Shown piece after piece: positions 1-10,779 of a stretch of DNA of 64,000 bases. Origin of the DNA: Clonostachys chloroleuca (taxonomy: Eukaryota; Ascomycota; Sordariomycetes; Hypocreales; Bionectriaceae); the NCBI GenBank assembly GCA_037952775.1, contig JBANAY010000003.1:19840001-19904000 (forward strand). The letters run 5' to 3'. Below the pieces are notes generated by a model. That model saw only the letters and a list, made by a program, of their open reading frames with translations, did not search any database and was not told the origin of the DNA. Both the position numbers and the translations under genes were made by a program. How positions within the stretch are numbered: position 1 is the first letter of the stretch; each line of letters begins with the position of its first letter.

Positions 1-546
1 CAGGGCCAGTCCGTCGCCACCTGGAAGCCCGGTTCAACCCAGACCATGACCGTGGCTGGCTCAGCTACCCATAACGGAGGTAGCTGCCAGGTGTCGCTCT
101 CTTACGACAAGGGCAAAACCTTCAAAGTCATTCACTCCTACATCGGGAATTGTCCCCTCAAGACCAGTTGGTCATTCACCCTGCCCAACGACACCCCAGC
201 CGGCAGCGCTCTCTTTGCCTGGTCGTGGTGGAACAACCTCGGCAACCGCGAGATGTACATGAACTGCGCTCACGTTACCATCAGCAGCGCCAAGTCTGCC
301 GACACCAGAGAAATTGGTGCCGAAGAAGAGGAAGAGGGCGCCCAAGTCGAGAAGCGTGCACCCACTGACCCTTTTGCCAGTCGCCCCAACATGTTCGTGG
401 CTAACGTTGGCAACGGCTGCAGCACTCTTGAGACATATGATGTTGTGTTCCCCAACCCTGGTCCTGATGTGACCTACGCATCCAGCAAGACTGCTAGCCC
501 GGTTGGGAGCTGCGGTACGACTTTTGCCAGGGCCTTTAAGGCCTAG
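1..546 (+). CDS. AA11-like lytic polysaccharide monooxygenase, 3' part (secreted)
   Basis: The reading frame is open from base 1, so the 5' end, including the signal peptide and the first copper histidine, lies outside the window. The visible part has the core of the AA11-like fungal family: GSCQVSLSYDKGKTF, then a Trp-rich strand (FAWSWWNNLGNREMYMNCAH) whose His and Tyr surroundings match the second half of the copper site. Known family members oxidatively cleave chitin or related polysaccharides outside the cell. After the catalytic domain comes an acidic linker (EEEEEGAQ) followed by Val-Glu-Lys-Arg, a likely Kex2 site, and a cysteine-containing C-terminal module (NVGNGCSTLETYDVVFPNPG) that recurs in fungal homologues. 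Family assignment to AA11 and not another LPMO family is from memory of motifs; activity cannot be judged without the N-terminus. Confidence 0.75.
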   Translation, partial: QGQSVATWKPGSTQTMTVAGSATHNGGSCQVSLSYDKGKTFKVIHSYIGNCPLKTSWSFTLPNDTPAGSALFAWSWWNNLGNREMYMNCAHVTISSAKSADTREIGAEEEEEGAQVEKRAPTDPFASRPNMFVANVGNGCSTLETYDVVFPNPGPDVTYASSKTASPVGSCGTTFARAFKA

Positions 547-1095
547 AGTAAGGAAAACCAGTAGACGACAGCATTTCTAAGGAGGGAGAACTTGTCGTTG
601 AACAGGCTCCAGCTGGTCCTGGAGCATGGGTGAATACTGAGAGTTATTTCATGGTCATTATTCACGCTCGCTTTTGAATTGTATATAGCTATTCATTACC
701 ATTGAACTTGGCATCTTCATTTATTCATATGCCTGGTGTAAATACCAATCAAATCAGGTGCTATGTCAAAAGATCGTGTCAGTGCTCCTATGTGGGCCTT
801 CTCCAGTGAGCTGCCCATACAATGTCTGCACCATTTCATAAAGTCGTTATTATAACTCCGCCGTACAATCGATCCAATGCCAGTCCAGATACTCTTTTTT
901 TTTTTTCGATCCCGGCGTGTTTTGTCGTTACATGTCGTTACATTTCAAGGCCCGTCTCAAACCAATTCCAATTCATACGATCCAGTGGTCCAGATACAGA
1001 TCGGACATGGAAGTTCCAAATAGAGCTAAGCAATTAAACTCATTAGAAGTAAGTTAAACAGCATTAAGCTCGGCCCTAAGTTCTATGATTACCGC
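547..1095. other. intergenic, convergent 3' ends
   Basis: Lies between two converging genes. It holds a T-run near 895-907 and a perfect 10-bp tandem duplication (gtcgttacat twice) around 924-945. No gene is visible. Confidence 0.5.
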
Positions 1096-2286
1096 TTAGG
1101 ACATCACAGCCTCAATAATTTTCTTCTCTTCCTGGATAACGGGATCGTCAGGCAAGAGGTTTTCTGCTCGCTCGATAGCCTCAAAAGCGTCGGCATAATC
1201 ATTGGAAAGCCTGTGGGTCTTCGATTTCCTAAACCAGAGCTTTGCCATTTGAGCATCGCTGGGCTGCCAATACATTTTACAGCCAGCCAGTCCGTGATAG
1301 GCGTTACGCAGTGCGAGCAGCGATGTAATTGCCTGTCGCGGGGCAAGTTCCGGGTGGTTCAGGCTCCCATCCATATCTTTGATGGTGTTCTGAGACAGGT
1401 TCAGGTTCAAGACGAAATAAAGCTCAGTCAAGTCCCTGGCAAAATCAGGAACGGAAGCGAGGGTCGCCCACATGGCTCCACCACGGGCACGCCTGATTTC
1501 CATGCATGCTCTGGACCAGGACTCGCTGCACAATCGAGAATCTCCTTGCATGAAATATGCAGTCCCAGCCGCCTTGAGAGCCCTCAGCCTATCGAGAAGT
1601 ATTTCGGGGTCCTCGATGACGTAGGATGTGAGCTGATCAGCGACGGCTGTGGCAAGAGCCTCGTCGACCTCGCCCTGGACGAGAACGGTTTGAAGCCCAC
1701 GGAGATGTCTACGGAGCGGCGCGAGAAGCATTTCTTGCTGACTTTTTACAGCAGATAGGGGGACTTGGTACGGAGCGCACACGGTGATGGTGTGGGTGAC
1801 CTCCGACCAGAACCCCGGGATTGCGGTCTCCGCATTGCTGATGGCGCGACAAAAGAGATCAAGGTCGCGGTGAGAAACAAGACAGCAAAAGGTGGAATTG
1901 GGGAGCTCTGTAAAATGCTGCACGAAGGTGTAGGACACGACGTGGCCATTGAATCTGTCAATTGCCGTCCTATCCATAGTAAAGACCGGGGCGCGTTTGT
2001 TTTTGATGAGAGATTTCAACACGTGAATATTTGGTATTTCCATGGTGGCTGCAAACTTGACGAATTTGATTTCTCTATGGAGGACATCTTTTGCCTCGGC
2101 GTGGATTTGGCGGTTCACGGCAAGGATCGATGGCTGCACATTGTGCTTGACCCTGGCGATGAGCTCAGGCACAACCTCGAGCTTGGAGGAGTCCTCGGGC
2201 TCTTCCACGTCGCAGAGCAGCAGTTTGTAGATGCGGTTACGGAGCTCGCTCGGGAGATGCGTGAAGCGAAAGGGCTGGGGAGGCAT
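1096..2286 (-). CDS. 2EXR/F-box-like domain protein, 396 aa
   Basis: A single uninterrupted frame. The N-terminus (FRFTHLPSELRNRIYKLLL, residues about 6-24) is the hallmark of the fungal 2EXR/F-box-like family: Leu-Pro-x-Glu-Leu-Arg-x-x-Ile-Tyr, followed about 30 residues later by an ILAVNRQIHAEAKDVL helix typical of these proteins. The rest is mostly helical with no recognised catalytic motif; the C-terminal third (SDAQMAKLWFRKSKTHRLSNDYADAFEAIERAENLLPDDP) resembles a TPR-like helical pair. Family members are numerous in filamentous fungi and largely uncharacterised; a substrate-recruiting role is only suggested by the F-box resemblance. The start is the Met ten residues before the motif, which fits the family. 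Confidence 0.7.
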   Translation of the reverse strand: MPPQPFRFTHLPSELRNRIYKLLLCDVEEPEDSSKLEVVPELIARVKHNVQPSILAVNRQIHAEAKDVLHREIKFVKFAATMEIPNIHVLKSLIKNKRAPVFTMDRTAIDRFNGHVVSYTFVQHFTELPNSTFCCLVSHRDLDLFCRAISNAETAIPGFWSEVTHTITVCAPYQVPLSAVKSQQEMLLAPLRRHLRGLQTVLVQGEVDEALATAVADQLTSYVIEDPEILLDRLRALKAAGTAYFMQGDSRLCSESWSRACMEIRRARGGAMWATLASVPDFARDLTELYFVLNLNLSQNTIKDMDGSLNHPELAPRQAITSLLALRNAYHGLAGCKMYWQPSDAQMAKLWFRKSKTHRLSNDYADAFEAIERAENLLPDDPVIQEEKKIIEAVMS

Positions 2287-3933
2287 GATGGCTGGAGAGA
2301 GGAATGAATACCGGACAATTGAAGCTATCCAGGCGACTTGATTGCGGAGAACCCGCTGCTAGCAAGAGCAAGGGATGGATGAGCCTAAGTTAGAGCCCGA
2401 TCGATCGATCGCGGCTCCATAAATATCTTCCCCTCAATTGCAATTACGTAATAGTGGTTAAAGTACGGCTGGACGAAGGAAGCGAATTCGGCATAGCGCA
2501 GACTGACGTACCTTCGAAGCTGCCTGGGCTGCCTTGATTTTGCAGGTCCATTTTGCAGGTCCATTGAAGGCTCGGGCCGCCACGAGCCAAGACGTCAGAG
2601 GTACGATAGCCCCATTGTTGCTCTGGGAGTAGGTCAGGTTCTGATCGCTTTCGCATTGGCTACTACTGCCATATCGCCATATTCCTGCCCAACCACTCAC
2701 GCACCTGGATTATGCGTCCAGCGTCGAGATCCTGGGCGGCTGCTACTGGGCCTCCGAGACGGTGTTTAGTAGGTACCATCCTACCCTGAAGCCAACAAGT
2801 AGGCACCAAGCCATTTGACCAAGGTGGCATTGTACCTACCTAGTAGTGATTCAATTCTTGTTGGTGCATATCTCTTATGTATTGGGCCTAGAAGTAGGCC
2901 ATTGAATGAGGCGCTATCCTAGCCTTAAAAAAATGAGAGAAACTTGAAGCGATCAATTCTCTATAAAAGGTTCCCAAACTTCAATATGTGAACGTGCAAA
3001 CACACTTGAAAGTTAGCGGCGCCAACATGGTCCCGCAATACAAGGAATCTCTCAAGGTAGGTCTTGAAGATGATGCAAGTCGATTAGATCATGGGGGAAG
3101 AAAGGCGTACGTTCAGGCTCTCCCATTCTTTCTTTAATCCCGACAGTGACATATGTAGGCGCGCATGGATTTCGGTAATCGCAATTGCTTATGGAATATC
3201 ATGAGAAATCGCGAATGATTTTTGGAGGGACACTTAAGCGCCTTCCTTAGATTCTGACAAAGAGTTGGTGTAGAGGTCGCTCCCCGCAACACCTCGTACA
3301 GCATGCGGTTGGTTGGCTGATTGAAGCTATTTCTTATGTACACATCCTGGGTTTTCTTCTTTGTTCGCACCTCCAGCCTTAGTGTCTTCCCTACGTAATG
3401 CCTAAACTGAGCTGCGATGCACAGACAGCGACAGAGGGCAGAGCATGCTGAGTCGATCCCATTTCTAACTGACGCCGCTGGACCCTGCAGCTCTTATGTT
3501 TCAAAAGCATCGATTGTCAGTTCTTCGTGTCATCCATCGTGACAGACTCTAGCTTGGAACCCGGAAAGCCCCTCATTTGTTGGCCGAGCGAACAGGGGAT
3601 TGACAAAGGCTGCTTCAGCGACCATGAACTCTTAAAGTTTGAACAATACAAAGTACATCTCTATCCTTGATTTTGGGATTTTCCGAGTACAAGAATAGCT
3701 CGCAATCAGAAAACTTATTTGTAAACTGGCATATGTGTTTACTGCGAAACTATTGGCAAGAGCGGGCGGGCCAGATCCATCCTACAGGTCTTCAAGGAAG
3801 TATTTATACCTGGCCACTCCTCTCTCTTTTTCGCCTTTTGATTCTCTAGAGTATAAGCGAACATTCCCAGTATCACACAGAGACAAGAGAACCTTCTTAA
3901 CATCCGGATTATTACAAATAATCCACTAGCGAA
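2287..3933. other. intergenic with small tandem repeats
   Basis: Contains a GATC tetranucleotide run at 2399-2410, a perfect 13-bp tandem duplication (ttttgcaggtcca at 2538-2550 and 2551-2563), and several taggtacc-type motifs near 2770-2850. Short frames on the minus strand at 2444-2700 and 3134-3370 show no recognisable domain, and I do not call them genes. Confidence 0.5.
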
Positions 3934-4929
3934 ATGGTCATCCCACAGAAAGCACCGAGACGCGCAAGCGGTGCATCGAAACCGGATTTTCTACGCAAAT
4001 GCATCAGATACAAAATCTACCTACCAACACACACCACTCCGACGAGAAAATTTTCACCTCGACCTCGAAATATCCAATCGATATTAGAAATACTAAAGCC
4101 GAAGCCAGGCGATCACCTTGTTGGTGATGCGGAGTTTGAAAATTTCGAGAGAGTCGCCACTGAAGCTGGATCAGATGCTCATGTGATGCAATATGTGGTT
4201 GGTCTACTTACCGGCTCCAGTGATATCAAGAAGATGCAGAATGTCCGATTCCTCAACTTGAAGTCCATGACCGATGGCGAGATATCTGCTCCTCGGCCCC
4301 ATTTGTGCGATGGTGTCGAGCCCGAAAGGGTCGAGGATAGGGTGAGAGATGAGTTGGAGACAATCATTGCGCCGAGCAGGGATTCTTAGAACCTGCTCGT
4401 GACCAATTTTTTCCTCCAAGCCAAGGGCCCGCATGGGAGAATCAGTGTTGCTCAGAAACAGGTGACACTCGAAGGGGCTTATGGCTCACGGATGATGCAT
4501 GGTCTGCAGAACTTTGGTAAAGAAACTCCGGAATTCGATGATAATGCGTACACATTTAGTGCTACCTACATCGAAGGAGTTCTTTCTCTCTTTGCACACC
4601 ATGTTGCGGCGCCGACTATTCATACTAATCGCCACCCGGGATATCACATCACCCTACTGAGGATGTTTGCTCTATTTGATGAACCGACTTTTGCCGGCGG
4701 AATATATGCTCTCAGAGCCCTTAGAGAGCATGCCCGGAAATATCGCGAGGAATTTATCGAAGTAGCAAATAAGAGAGCAGAGAATATGCCGAGACTTCAG
4801 GAAGGACGCGGGGCAGATACGGGCAAAGATCGCACGAACGAGATGCTTTCGTGGCCGGAGGATGATGAATATGAGGGCGAGGATGAAGCTAGTGCACCTG
4901 AGAAAGACAGCGATGCAAAGTCAGAATGA
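3934..4929 (+). pseudogene. DUF7924-type protein gene with in-frame TAG
   Basis: Two frames, 3934-4389 and 4399-4929, lie in the same phase and are separated only by the TAG at 4387-4389. The downstream part carries the motif I associate with fungal DUF7924 proteins: FFLQAKGPHG followed by a conserved A/V-x-x-Q-x-x-x-E/D-G-A-Y/L-G-x-x-x-M stretch (AQKQVTLEGAYGSRMMH) and HITLLRMF. The motif begins eight residues after the stop and belongs to the same domain as the region before it, so the stop breaks the domain. No GT-AG intron around the stop is evident. CAG to TAG is a simple C-to-T change, as produced by repeat-induced point mutation. An acidic tail (DDEYEGEDEASAPEKD) closes the frame. The function of DUF7924 is unknown; the EAK-like motif recalls PD-(D/E)xK nucleases, but that is speculation. 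Confidence 0.6.
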
Positions 4930-5100
4930 TGCTTATATACATCAGTGGCGGAAGGTTTTACCCCGCAGTTGGATTAAAATGAATACGTTTAATAACAAGT
5001 GCTTATTTGGGTCAATAATGTGCGTGTATTCATTCTGTTATGGTTGCTTGTTGTAAGGGTATAGTGGTTCTATCCGCCACAAACAGATTATTGTTATCTT

Positions 5101-6684
5101 GCTAACCAGTCAAGGGATGCCGCTGCCTCTGAAATAACTTACCGTCCACCTAACTGGGACCCTGCTTCAAAGCCTTCAATGCAGAGAAACCGGCACTGGT
5201 TAGATGACTGTGATAGATCTCATACAGAATGTCAAAACCTACAGAAAGCTCTGCCGACAAAACAAAACGGTCCTGAAAGATCAACAGTACCTCGACGACT
5301 AATAGAGATAACCAAGTTTACTTCGACTCCAAAACTACGCTTGATTGAAACAGACACATCAAGGAAAAGGCCTTACACAGCGCTAAGCTACTGCTGGGGC
5401 GGGGATCAGAAACTGAAACTACTCCAACAGAATATAGTTTCTCTGTCGACGGATATTCCTTACTCGAGTTTTCCAAGCACAATACGTGATGCAGTCAATA
5501 TCTCCACCGACTTGGGACTCGAGCACATTTGGATTGAGGCTTTATGCATTACTCAGGACTCCGACCAAGAAAAGATGGAAGAAATTTCGAGGATGGGCGA
5601 AATATATGAACAAGCAGCCCTCACAATCTCCGCTGCCCGTGCAAAGGCTGTGTATGGGAGTTTTCTCCAGGCTCGATACATTCCAGGTGAAAGGGGTTTC
5701 CGAATACCCTATTTATGCCAAGATGGGAAAATAGGTAGCGCTATATTTTGGAAGGAAAGGGAGCCAGGATTTCGCGACCCAATCCACCAAAGAGCATGGT
5801 GTCTTCAAGAGTCGATCCTGTCACCCCGTGTTCTTGAATCCGGCACACACAACAAACGATGGCACTGTGCCCGGCACTGCGCCCAGAACAGAAATGAAGA
5901 TTCAAGCCCAGAGTTTGACGGATGGATTAGGGATTCCGGTATCTTTACTCGACGCCACATGTCTAGTCGGTTAGTTCAAGGAATGGATTGGAATGCCCTT
6001 GAAGATTCAGATGTGTTCACCAGCATGTGAGAGAGCTTGATAATGCATTGCACATGTCGAGGGATAGGCTACCAAGAAGACAGATTTCTGGTCGTTTCGG
6101 CAATTGCGAGAAAGGTGAGCCATATCGCGCAGAAGAAGTACATGGCCGGGCTGTGGCAGGAAGACTTGACCCCCATGATGTGGAAGCCTTCGGACGCTAA
6201 ACAGAGCCACAACAACGGGGAGATCAGGCCCCGAACTTACGTGGCGCCTTCTTGGTCATGGGCCTCTATTGGGCGTGCGGTGGAGTTTCTTAATACTACG
6301 TTGTTACACTGCTTGAAGATTGTGGACGTCGAAATCAAAAGTCGTATTCCGAGCGACGAGTTTAGCGCCGTGGTCAGCGCTGCATTGACGATACGTACTG
6401 TGGCTGTGCCTTGTCGTTTCAAACATTCTTCTACTACATTATGGAGCCATGATTTGCAACGGGGGTTGGAGATATTTGCAGAATTCGACCTTGGTGACAA
6501 ATATGGGCTGGACGTGCAAGATGATGGAGAGGGTGTATTGGCTTGGATATCAACCCAAGGAGGCCTCGTACTGAAGAAACATACGGACGGGGTGTCCTAT
6601 TCTCGTGTCGGTGTCTTTAGCGAATCTTTTGGTTTTGAACTCTCCGAGTGCGACAGGAAAGAGATGGAAGTGGTTGTCATTTGA
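5101..6684 (+). pseudogene. heterokaryon incompatibility (HET) domain protein, truncated and stopped
   Basis: HET-domain blocks are in the usual order: WLDDCDRSHTEC (about 5197), YTALSYCWGG (5365), the WIEALCITQDS block (5530, family usually has Asp where this has Glu), AWCLQESILSPRVLE (5790) and, after a stop, YQEDRFLVVSAIAR and PSWSWASIG (6070-6270). The two frames 5179-6030 and 6037-6684 are in the same phase, separated by TGA at 6028-6030. The normal family residue near this point is often Trp, so TGG to TGA, a G-to-A change, is the simple explanation. The usual 100-200 residues before WLxxC are missing: coding-like sequence can be followed back to about 5101 and then hits a stop at 5062. 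HET proteins trigger cell death when genetically unlike hyphae fuse; this copy appears inactive. It lies only 171 bp after the DUF7924 relic. Confidence 0.8.
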
Positions 6685-6954
6685 GTTACTCTGCTCTCAT
6701 AAGAGCCAAGGTGGCCGGCCTACAATGCGCTGTCAACTGGATACCGCCTCTGTTTTTTTTTTTTTAAAGAAACATATAATGATCTGTTCTGCTCCTTGTC
6801 TGTGGAAACCTCCTTAGTCCAATACTTCGCTATGAGTTATCATGTATCTTCAGTTTGATTCAACATAGCCACGCAGGTAAATAGACATCGAGAACTCCCG
6901 ATGATGGGTTAGCGACGCAAGGTTAAGAAACCCATGAAAAGTCCCAAAGTGGTG
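6685..6954. other. short intergenic, convergent
   Basis: A 3' flank between the HET relic and the transporter gene. It has a T-run near 6751-6763 and nothing else I can name. Confidence 0.5.
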
Positions 6955-9439
6955 TCATCCGGATTTCTCACCAAGATTAGCTGCAGTATCCGGCGGCGAG
7001 TGCACCGCTGCGTCCCTGTATAGATCTGGGCACACTTCACCCTTCTTGAAGAAAATCCATCTTCTAATCCACCATGGGAGCACAGTTCTCAGCTGATACC
7101 TTGCATGCGTTCGGTCAGGGACAGCAAAGACATAGTCAAGCTCCTCAAGGGTCTTCTGTTTCGTTTCAGGCACAAAAAGGAAGATGAGAGCCAAGGCGAC
7201 CAAGTTGAGTCCGGCATAGAAACAGAATGCCCCTGTTGCTGTCATGGCGATCAACATACGAGGAAACGTCAGGGATAGGACTGATGCCCAGAAGTTCTGT
7301 TCGACGCGTCAGAATTTTGTTGTTTCAAGAAAGATGCAAATTTGAATACTCACATTGGTTGCTACGGCCCAGGCCATTCCGACCTCTCTGTGTGAGAGAG
7401 GGAATACTTCTGCAGAGTACATGAAAGGGACGGGACCTTCTCCTGGGGAGTAAAACGCGGCGAAGATGTAGACGAAGGTGGCGACGGCAGCAATGCGAGC
7501 GGTGCTATTTTCGACATCAGGCTGGATTAGATAGCAAAGTCCGGCAGCTAGAGTGAATAAGATTAGCCGATATTGCGTGAGTTATGAAAGCCTTATAGTT
7601 AGCTTTCTATCTAAGATGCTGTCACTGACCAAGAAGACTCCAAAACATGTTCGGGAAGGTGAATAGAAGCAACGTTCGGCGCCCAAAAGTATCAATCGTC
7701 CAGACGGCTGGCCAAGCGAAGACAAAATTGACCAAACCAAAACCAAAGCTGGCAAAGAGGGAGGTATAATCGTCAATGCCGCTCTCCTTGAAAATTGTTG
7801 CGCTGTAGAAGGAGATAATGTTGATACCTGATGCTTGTTAGCTTTCTTCACATAGAGACCAGTCCAATGGCTCAAGAGAGACTTAGAAAAGACGAGAATA
7901 TGCGAATCAAGCCCCATAGAACTTACCGCACATCTGCTGGGCAATCATCACGATACCTGAAGCCCATGTTGCACGGCGAATCCGTGGAATGGTGAAAAGC
8001 TCAACAAAGCGAGTAAACACCGTGCTGGTCACTTTCAGTCCGGCTTCGCTTACAAGCACCTCCTCCTGCTCCAATAATGCGTTGATGTAATACAAGTCTC
8101 TCGCAGCTTGAAGTGGTGTGTTCCGAAGGCGAAGCAGAGATTTCCAGGCATCAGTGTGTCGTCCCTTTTTGAGGTACCATCGAGGGCTCTCGGGTGCGAA
8201 CCAGGTTCCAAGGACAAGAGGGACAGCTGGAATAAAGGCGGATGCGAACTGCAAGCGCCAGGAAATTTCGCCCGTCTTTCCGACCGCAAGGTTGGCGCAA
8301 GTCCCGAGAAAGATGCCTGCAGACAGAGTTAGAGTCCAGACAACCAACTAAGCTGTGACAATCGCAACTCACCAAAGGCTGTCCAGACCTGCCAAGACAT
8401 AACCAAACCTCCCCGAATGATTGTGGGTGCGTTCTCTGCTGAGAATACTGGGACAGTAACCTCTTTCAACCCCATGCCAATACCCAGGAGCATGCTGCGT
8501 TTGATATCTCATTAGACACACCCTCGTTTGCAATCAACGGGGTGATGGATACGTACCGACATGCTGCAAGTTGTCCCCAAGTTTGTGAGACGCCCATGCC
8601 AAAAGGTGCTAGCAGGGAAAAGATCGCAGCGACGAAAATGACCCCACGACGGCCGAGCCACTCGTTGAGGGGATCAGATATCCATCCAGCACTGATGTGA
8701 TCAATGTAAGCAGCGATACAAAGCTATAGAAGTATCGAAAAACACGTGCTTACAAGAGGAATATGGTGATGTATGGCATTGCATTAACAAATCCAATGAT
8801 CCAGCTGTTCTTGGCACAATCGCCTTCATTAGCCACTGGCCCGCAGGCAGATCCGGCAGAGTCGGGGATGCCGAGCGCGGCGTGGAATGTCAAGTTGGCC
8901 CCATTGGAACCGGTCTGCGAGATGATGTTGTTAGGATCAAAAGCGAGAGTGTCGAATGGCTACAGAGCAAGCGACATACCTGGTCCCATCCTTGAATGGC
9001 TGCTGCAATCGAGTTGAGAATGATCGTGTAATATAATGCCCAAGGGTGCTTCCATCTCTTGGTGATCTCCTCCCTCAGAGGCTGCTTGTCGCTCTCCTCA
9101 AGTTCTTCGATGGTTTCAAACTCGGTGGGGTTTTGCGCGACGAGTGCCCCCTTCTTCAACAGGGGCAGTATGTCCTCGGGAAGATTTTTGTTCTGGTGGA
9201 AAGTGGCGACGTTGTTGAGTAATTCCTCCTTAGGAATGTCGCGGAGGGGATTTCGAATTTCGCCTTCCAAGTTGCGTGTTAAAGTCGCGACGCTTTCGCG
9301 TCGAGCCTCAAGAGTACTGGGCTGATCCGGGACTTGACTGTCATAGATGGATGGAAAATGTTAGCCTATAAAAATACGGTCATCGAGGAATGGCTGAAAG
9401 AACTTGCCTGTCCTTGGCAGCAATTTTGTCGTCAGACAT
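6955..9439 (-). CDS. MFS sugar transporter, about nine exons
   Basis: Starts at the ATG complementary to 9437-9439 ([10 protein letters not shown]). Exon 1 is 9408-9439, exon 2 8980-9337 and exon 3 8754-8914; further exons run to the stop at 6955. Intron 1 has a GC donor (AG/GCAAGT) and joins in phase to the next exon; the other introns are GT-AG. Exon 2 has the cytosolic N-terminus typical of this fungal subfamily ([21 protein letters not shown]) and ends at GWDQ; exon 3 starts TGSNGANL. Later signatures include [12 protein letters not shown], the [12 protein letters not shown] motif after TM6, [11 protein letters not shown], and [15 protein letters not shown] after TM12, all of the sugar porter family. 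It should import a monosaccharide, polyol or similar sugar across the plasma membrane by proton symport; the substrate cannot be told from sequence alone. No frame break was seen. Confidence 0.88.
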
Positions 9440-9730
9440 GGTGCAAGGCGGCAGTTATGCACAACCAGTAGCCTGAAAAGCTATCGCGGTGAAATTAATC
9501 AATTGATATTATGGCTGTTCCCAATTCGCAGAGCAAGTGAAGCGCTCGCTTGGGGGGAAGCAAGCTAGATATATCTTATTTTGTTTGCAACACAAGGTGT
9601 ACCACGAATCGCCATTGGTTGTCTTGTCCAGACGCATTACAACGGCATTGTCAGCAATATGACACCTCTCATGCAGCACCAATATCTGACCATTCTTGCC
9701 ATGAGCTGTCTAGAACACCTGAGAGAAGGA

Positions 9731-9783
9731 GGGGTCGCGTGATGTGAAGCTAGGGTATTCTACCATCTGAGCTACGCCACGGC
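9731..9783 (-). other. tRNA-like 5' half (A-box and partial anticodon arm)
   Basis: On the minus strand the segment reads GTGGCGTAGCTCAGATGGTAGAA, which matches the start of a tRNA including the A box (TAGCTCAGATGG), followed by GCTTCACA, which resembles a valine-CAC anticodon loop. The D-stem closes poorly, the anticodon stem is mispaired and no T-arm (GGTTCGA) follows, so it is a degenerate fragment or a tRNA-derived element and not a working gene. Confidence 0.3.
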
Positions 9784-10142
9784 GACACCCATTGGTGTTG
9801 GGAAGAGCTCCTCATAGCTTATTTGTAAGAGGTGCATGTCACTCTGCCAAAACGGTGTCCATGTGTCACGTCTTAGTTTGCGGCATGGACTGACTAAAGA
9901 TTCTAATTGGCTTTCATCCGTAGAACCAGGGCCCGAAGCGTCGATGGCTAAAAAGAATTGATGCACTGAAGGATGTATTTGTAACCCCAGATTATGCCAT
10001 TGGAGCGGGGGATGTGCAGCGACCCTTGCTATGAACATATTCTCTTGAACAAAGAAATCACGTTAGCTGTGGAACCAATTATATCGTTACAATCCTCCCC
10101 AGGTTTGCATGAATCAGGTAATCAAGGGTGGCACACCGAAAT

Positions 10143-10248
10143 TTAGGCAGCAAAATAAACAAGTGAGGGTGTTGAATACGGGAGCAAACGAGAAAGAGTA
10201 GTGCCACGCAGAGTAGTATTTAGCACACCATAATCGGCTATTCGGCAC
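10143..10248 (+). repeat. dispersed repeat, copy 1 (about 105 bp)
   Basis: This segment matches, in inverted orientation, 17634-17737. Shared blocks include ttaggcagcaaaataaacaa, cgcagagtagtatttagc and acaccataatcggctattc, with scattered substitutions and small indels between. The edges at both copies are abrupt. It has no coding capacity; a short non-autonomous transposon or a terminal piece of a larger element is likely, but no terminal inverted repeat or target duplication was identified. Confidence 0.65.
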
Positions 10249-10779
10249 CGAATTTTCAGAAGCTTCAATCAACACTCTTCCCAATATTATTCAGTTGCAG
10301 CTGAACCAAGCAAAAAACCACCCCTCGACCTCTGAGCCCAGATGATCTGAGTGCAGGGACCCCTGATTGGAATAGTCTCCATAAACTTAGCTGATATGAG
10401 AGTCTTACTCGTTAGGACGTGATATTCTATGCTTGTAAGGAGAAGATATTGGAAGACAAATAAAAGTGTGGAAAAGCAGGTAAAACTTTGTATTAAAATC
10501 ACTAGAAGCACTACGTTGCCACCCATGTATATCTTGACATCTAGTTTAAGCTAAACGTACTGTTTCTAGCATTCACGACTTCACTTTCATTCAGAGGCTT
10601 TTCTACCTAAGATAACTTGCCTAGGCCTTCAAATCTGACTAGCGTTTGCCTTGTTGTGTTGGGGAGCCTGAGGCTTCATGCCCCCTTGGTTCTCTCGTTA
10701 CCTTCTTCCCATGCATCTGTGCCCAGCCCGTGATTGTCCGAGCTCAAAGAGGAATGCACCAGTTGATAGATACGGCTGA

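Larger units (their letters stand above)
9440..10779. other. intergenic between two minus-strand genes
   Basis: Upstream region of the transporter plus the 3' flank of the SDR gene. It holds a tRNA-like fragment and one copy of a dispersed repeat, both listed separately. Minus-strand frames at 9772-10038 and 10287-10526 have no recognisable domain. Confidence 0.5.

Noticed and set aside
1213..2307. Plus-strand frames antisense to the 2EXR/F-box-like gene
   Set aside because: Shadow frames of the minus-strand gene; they lack any domain.
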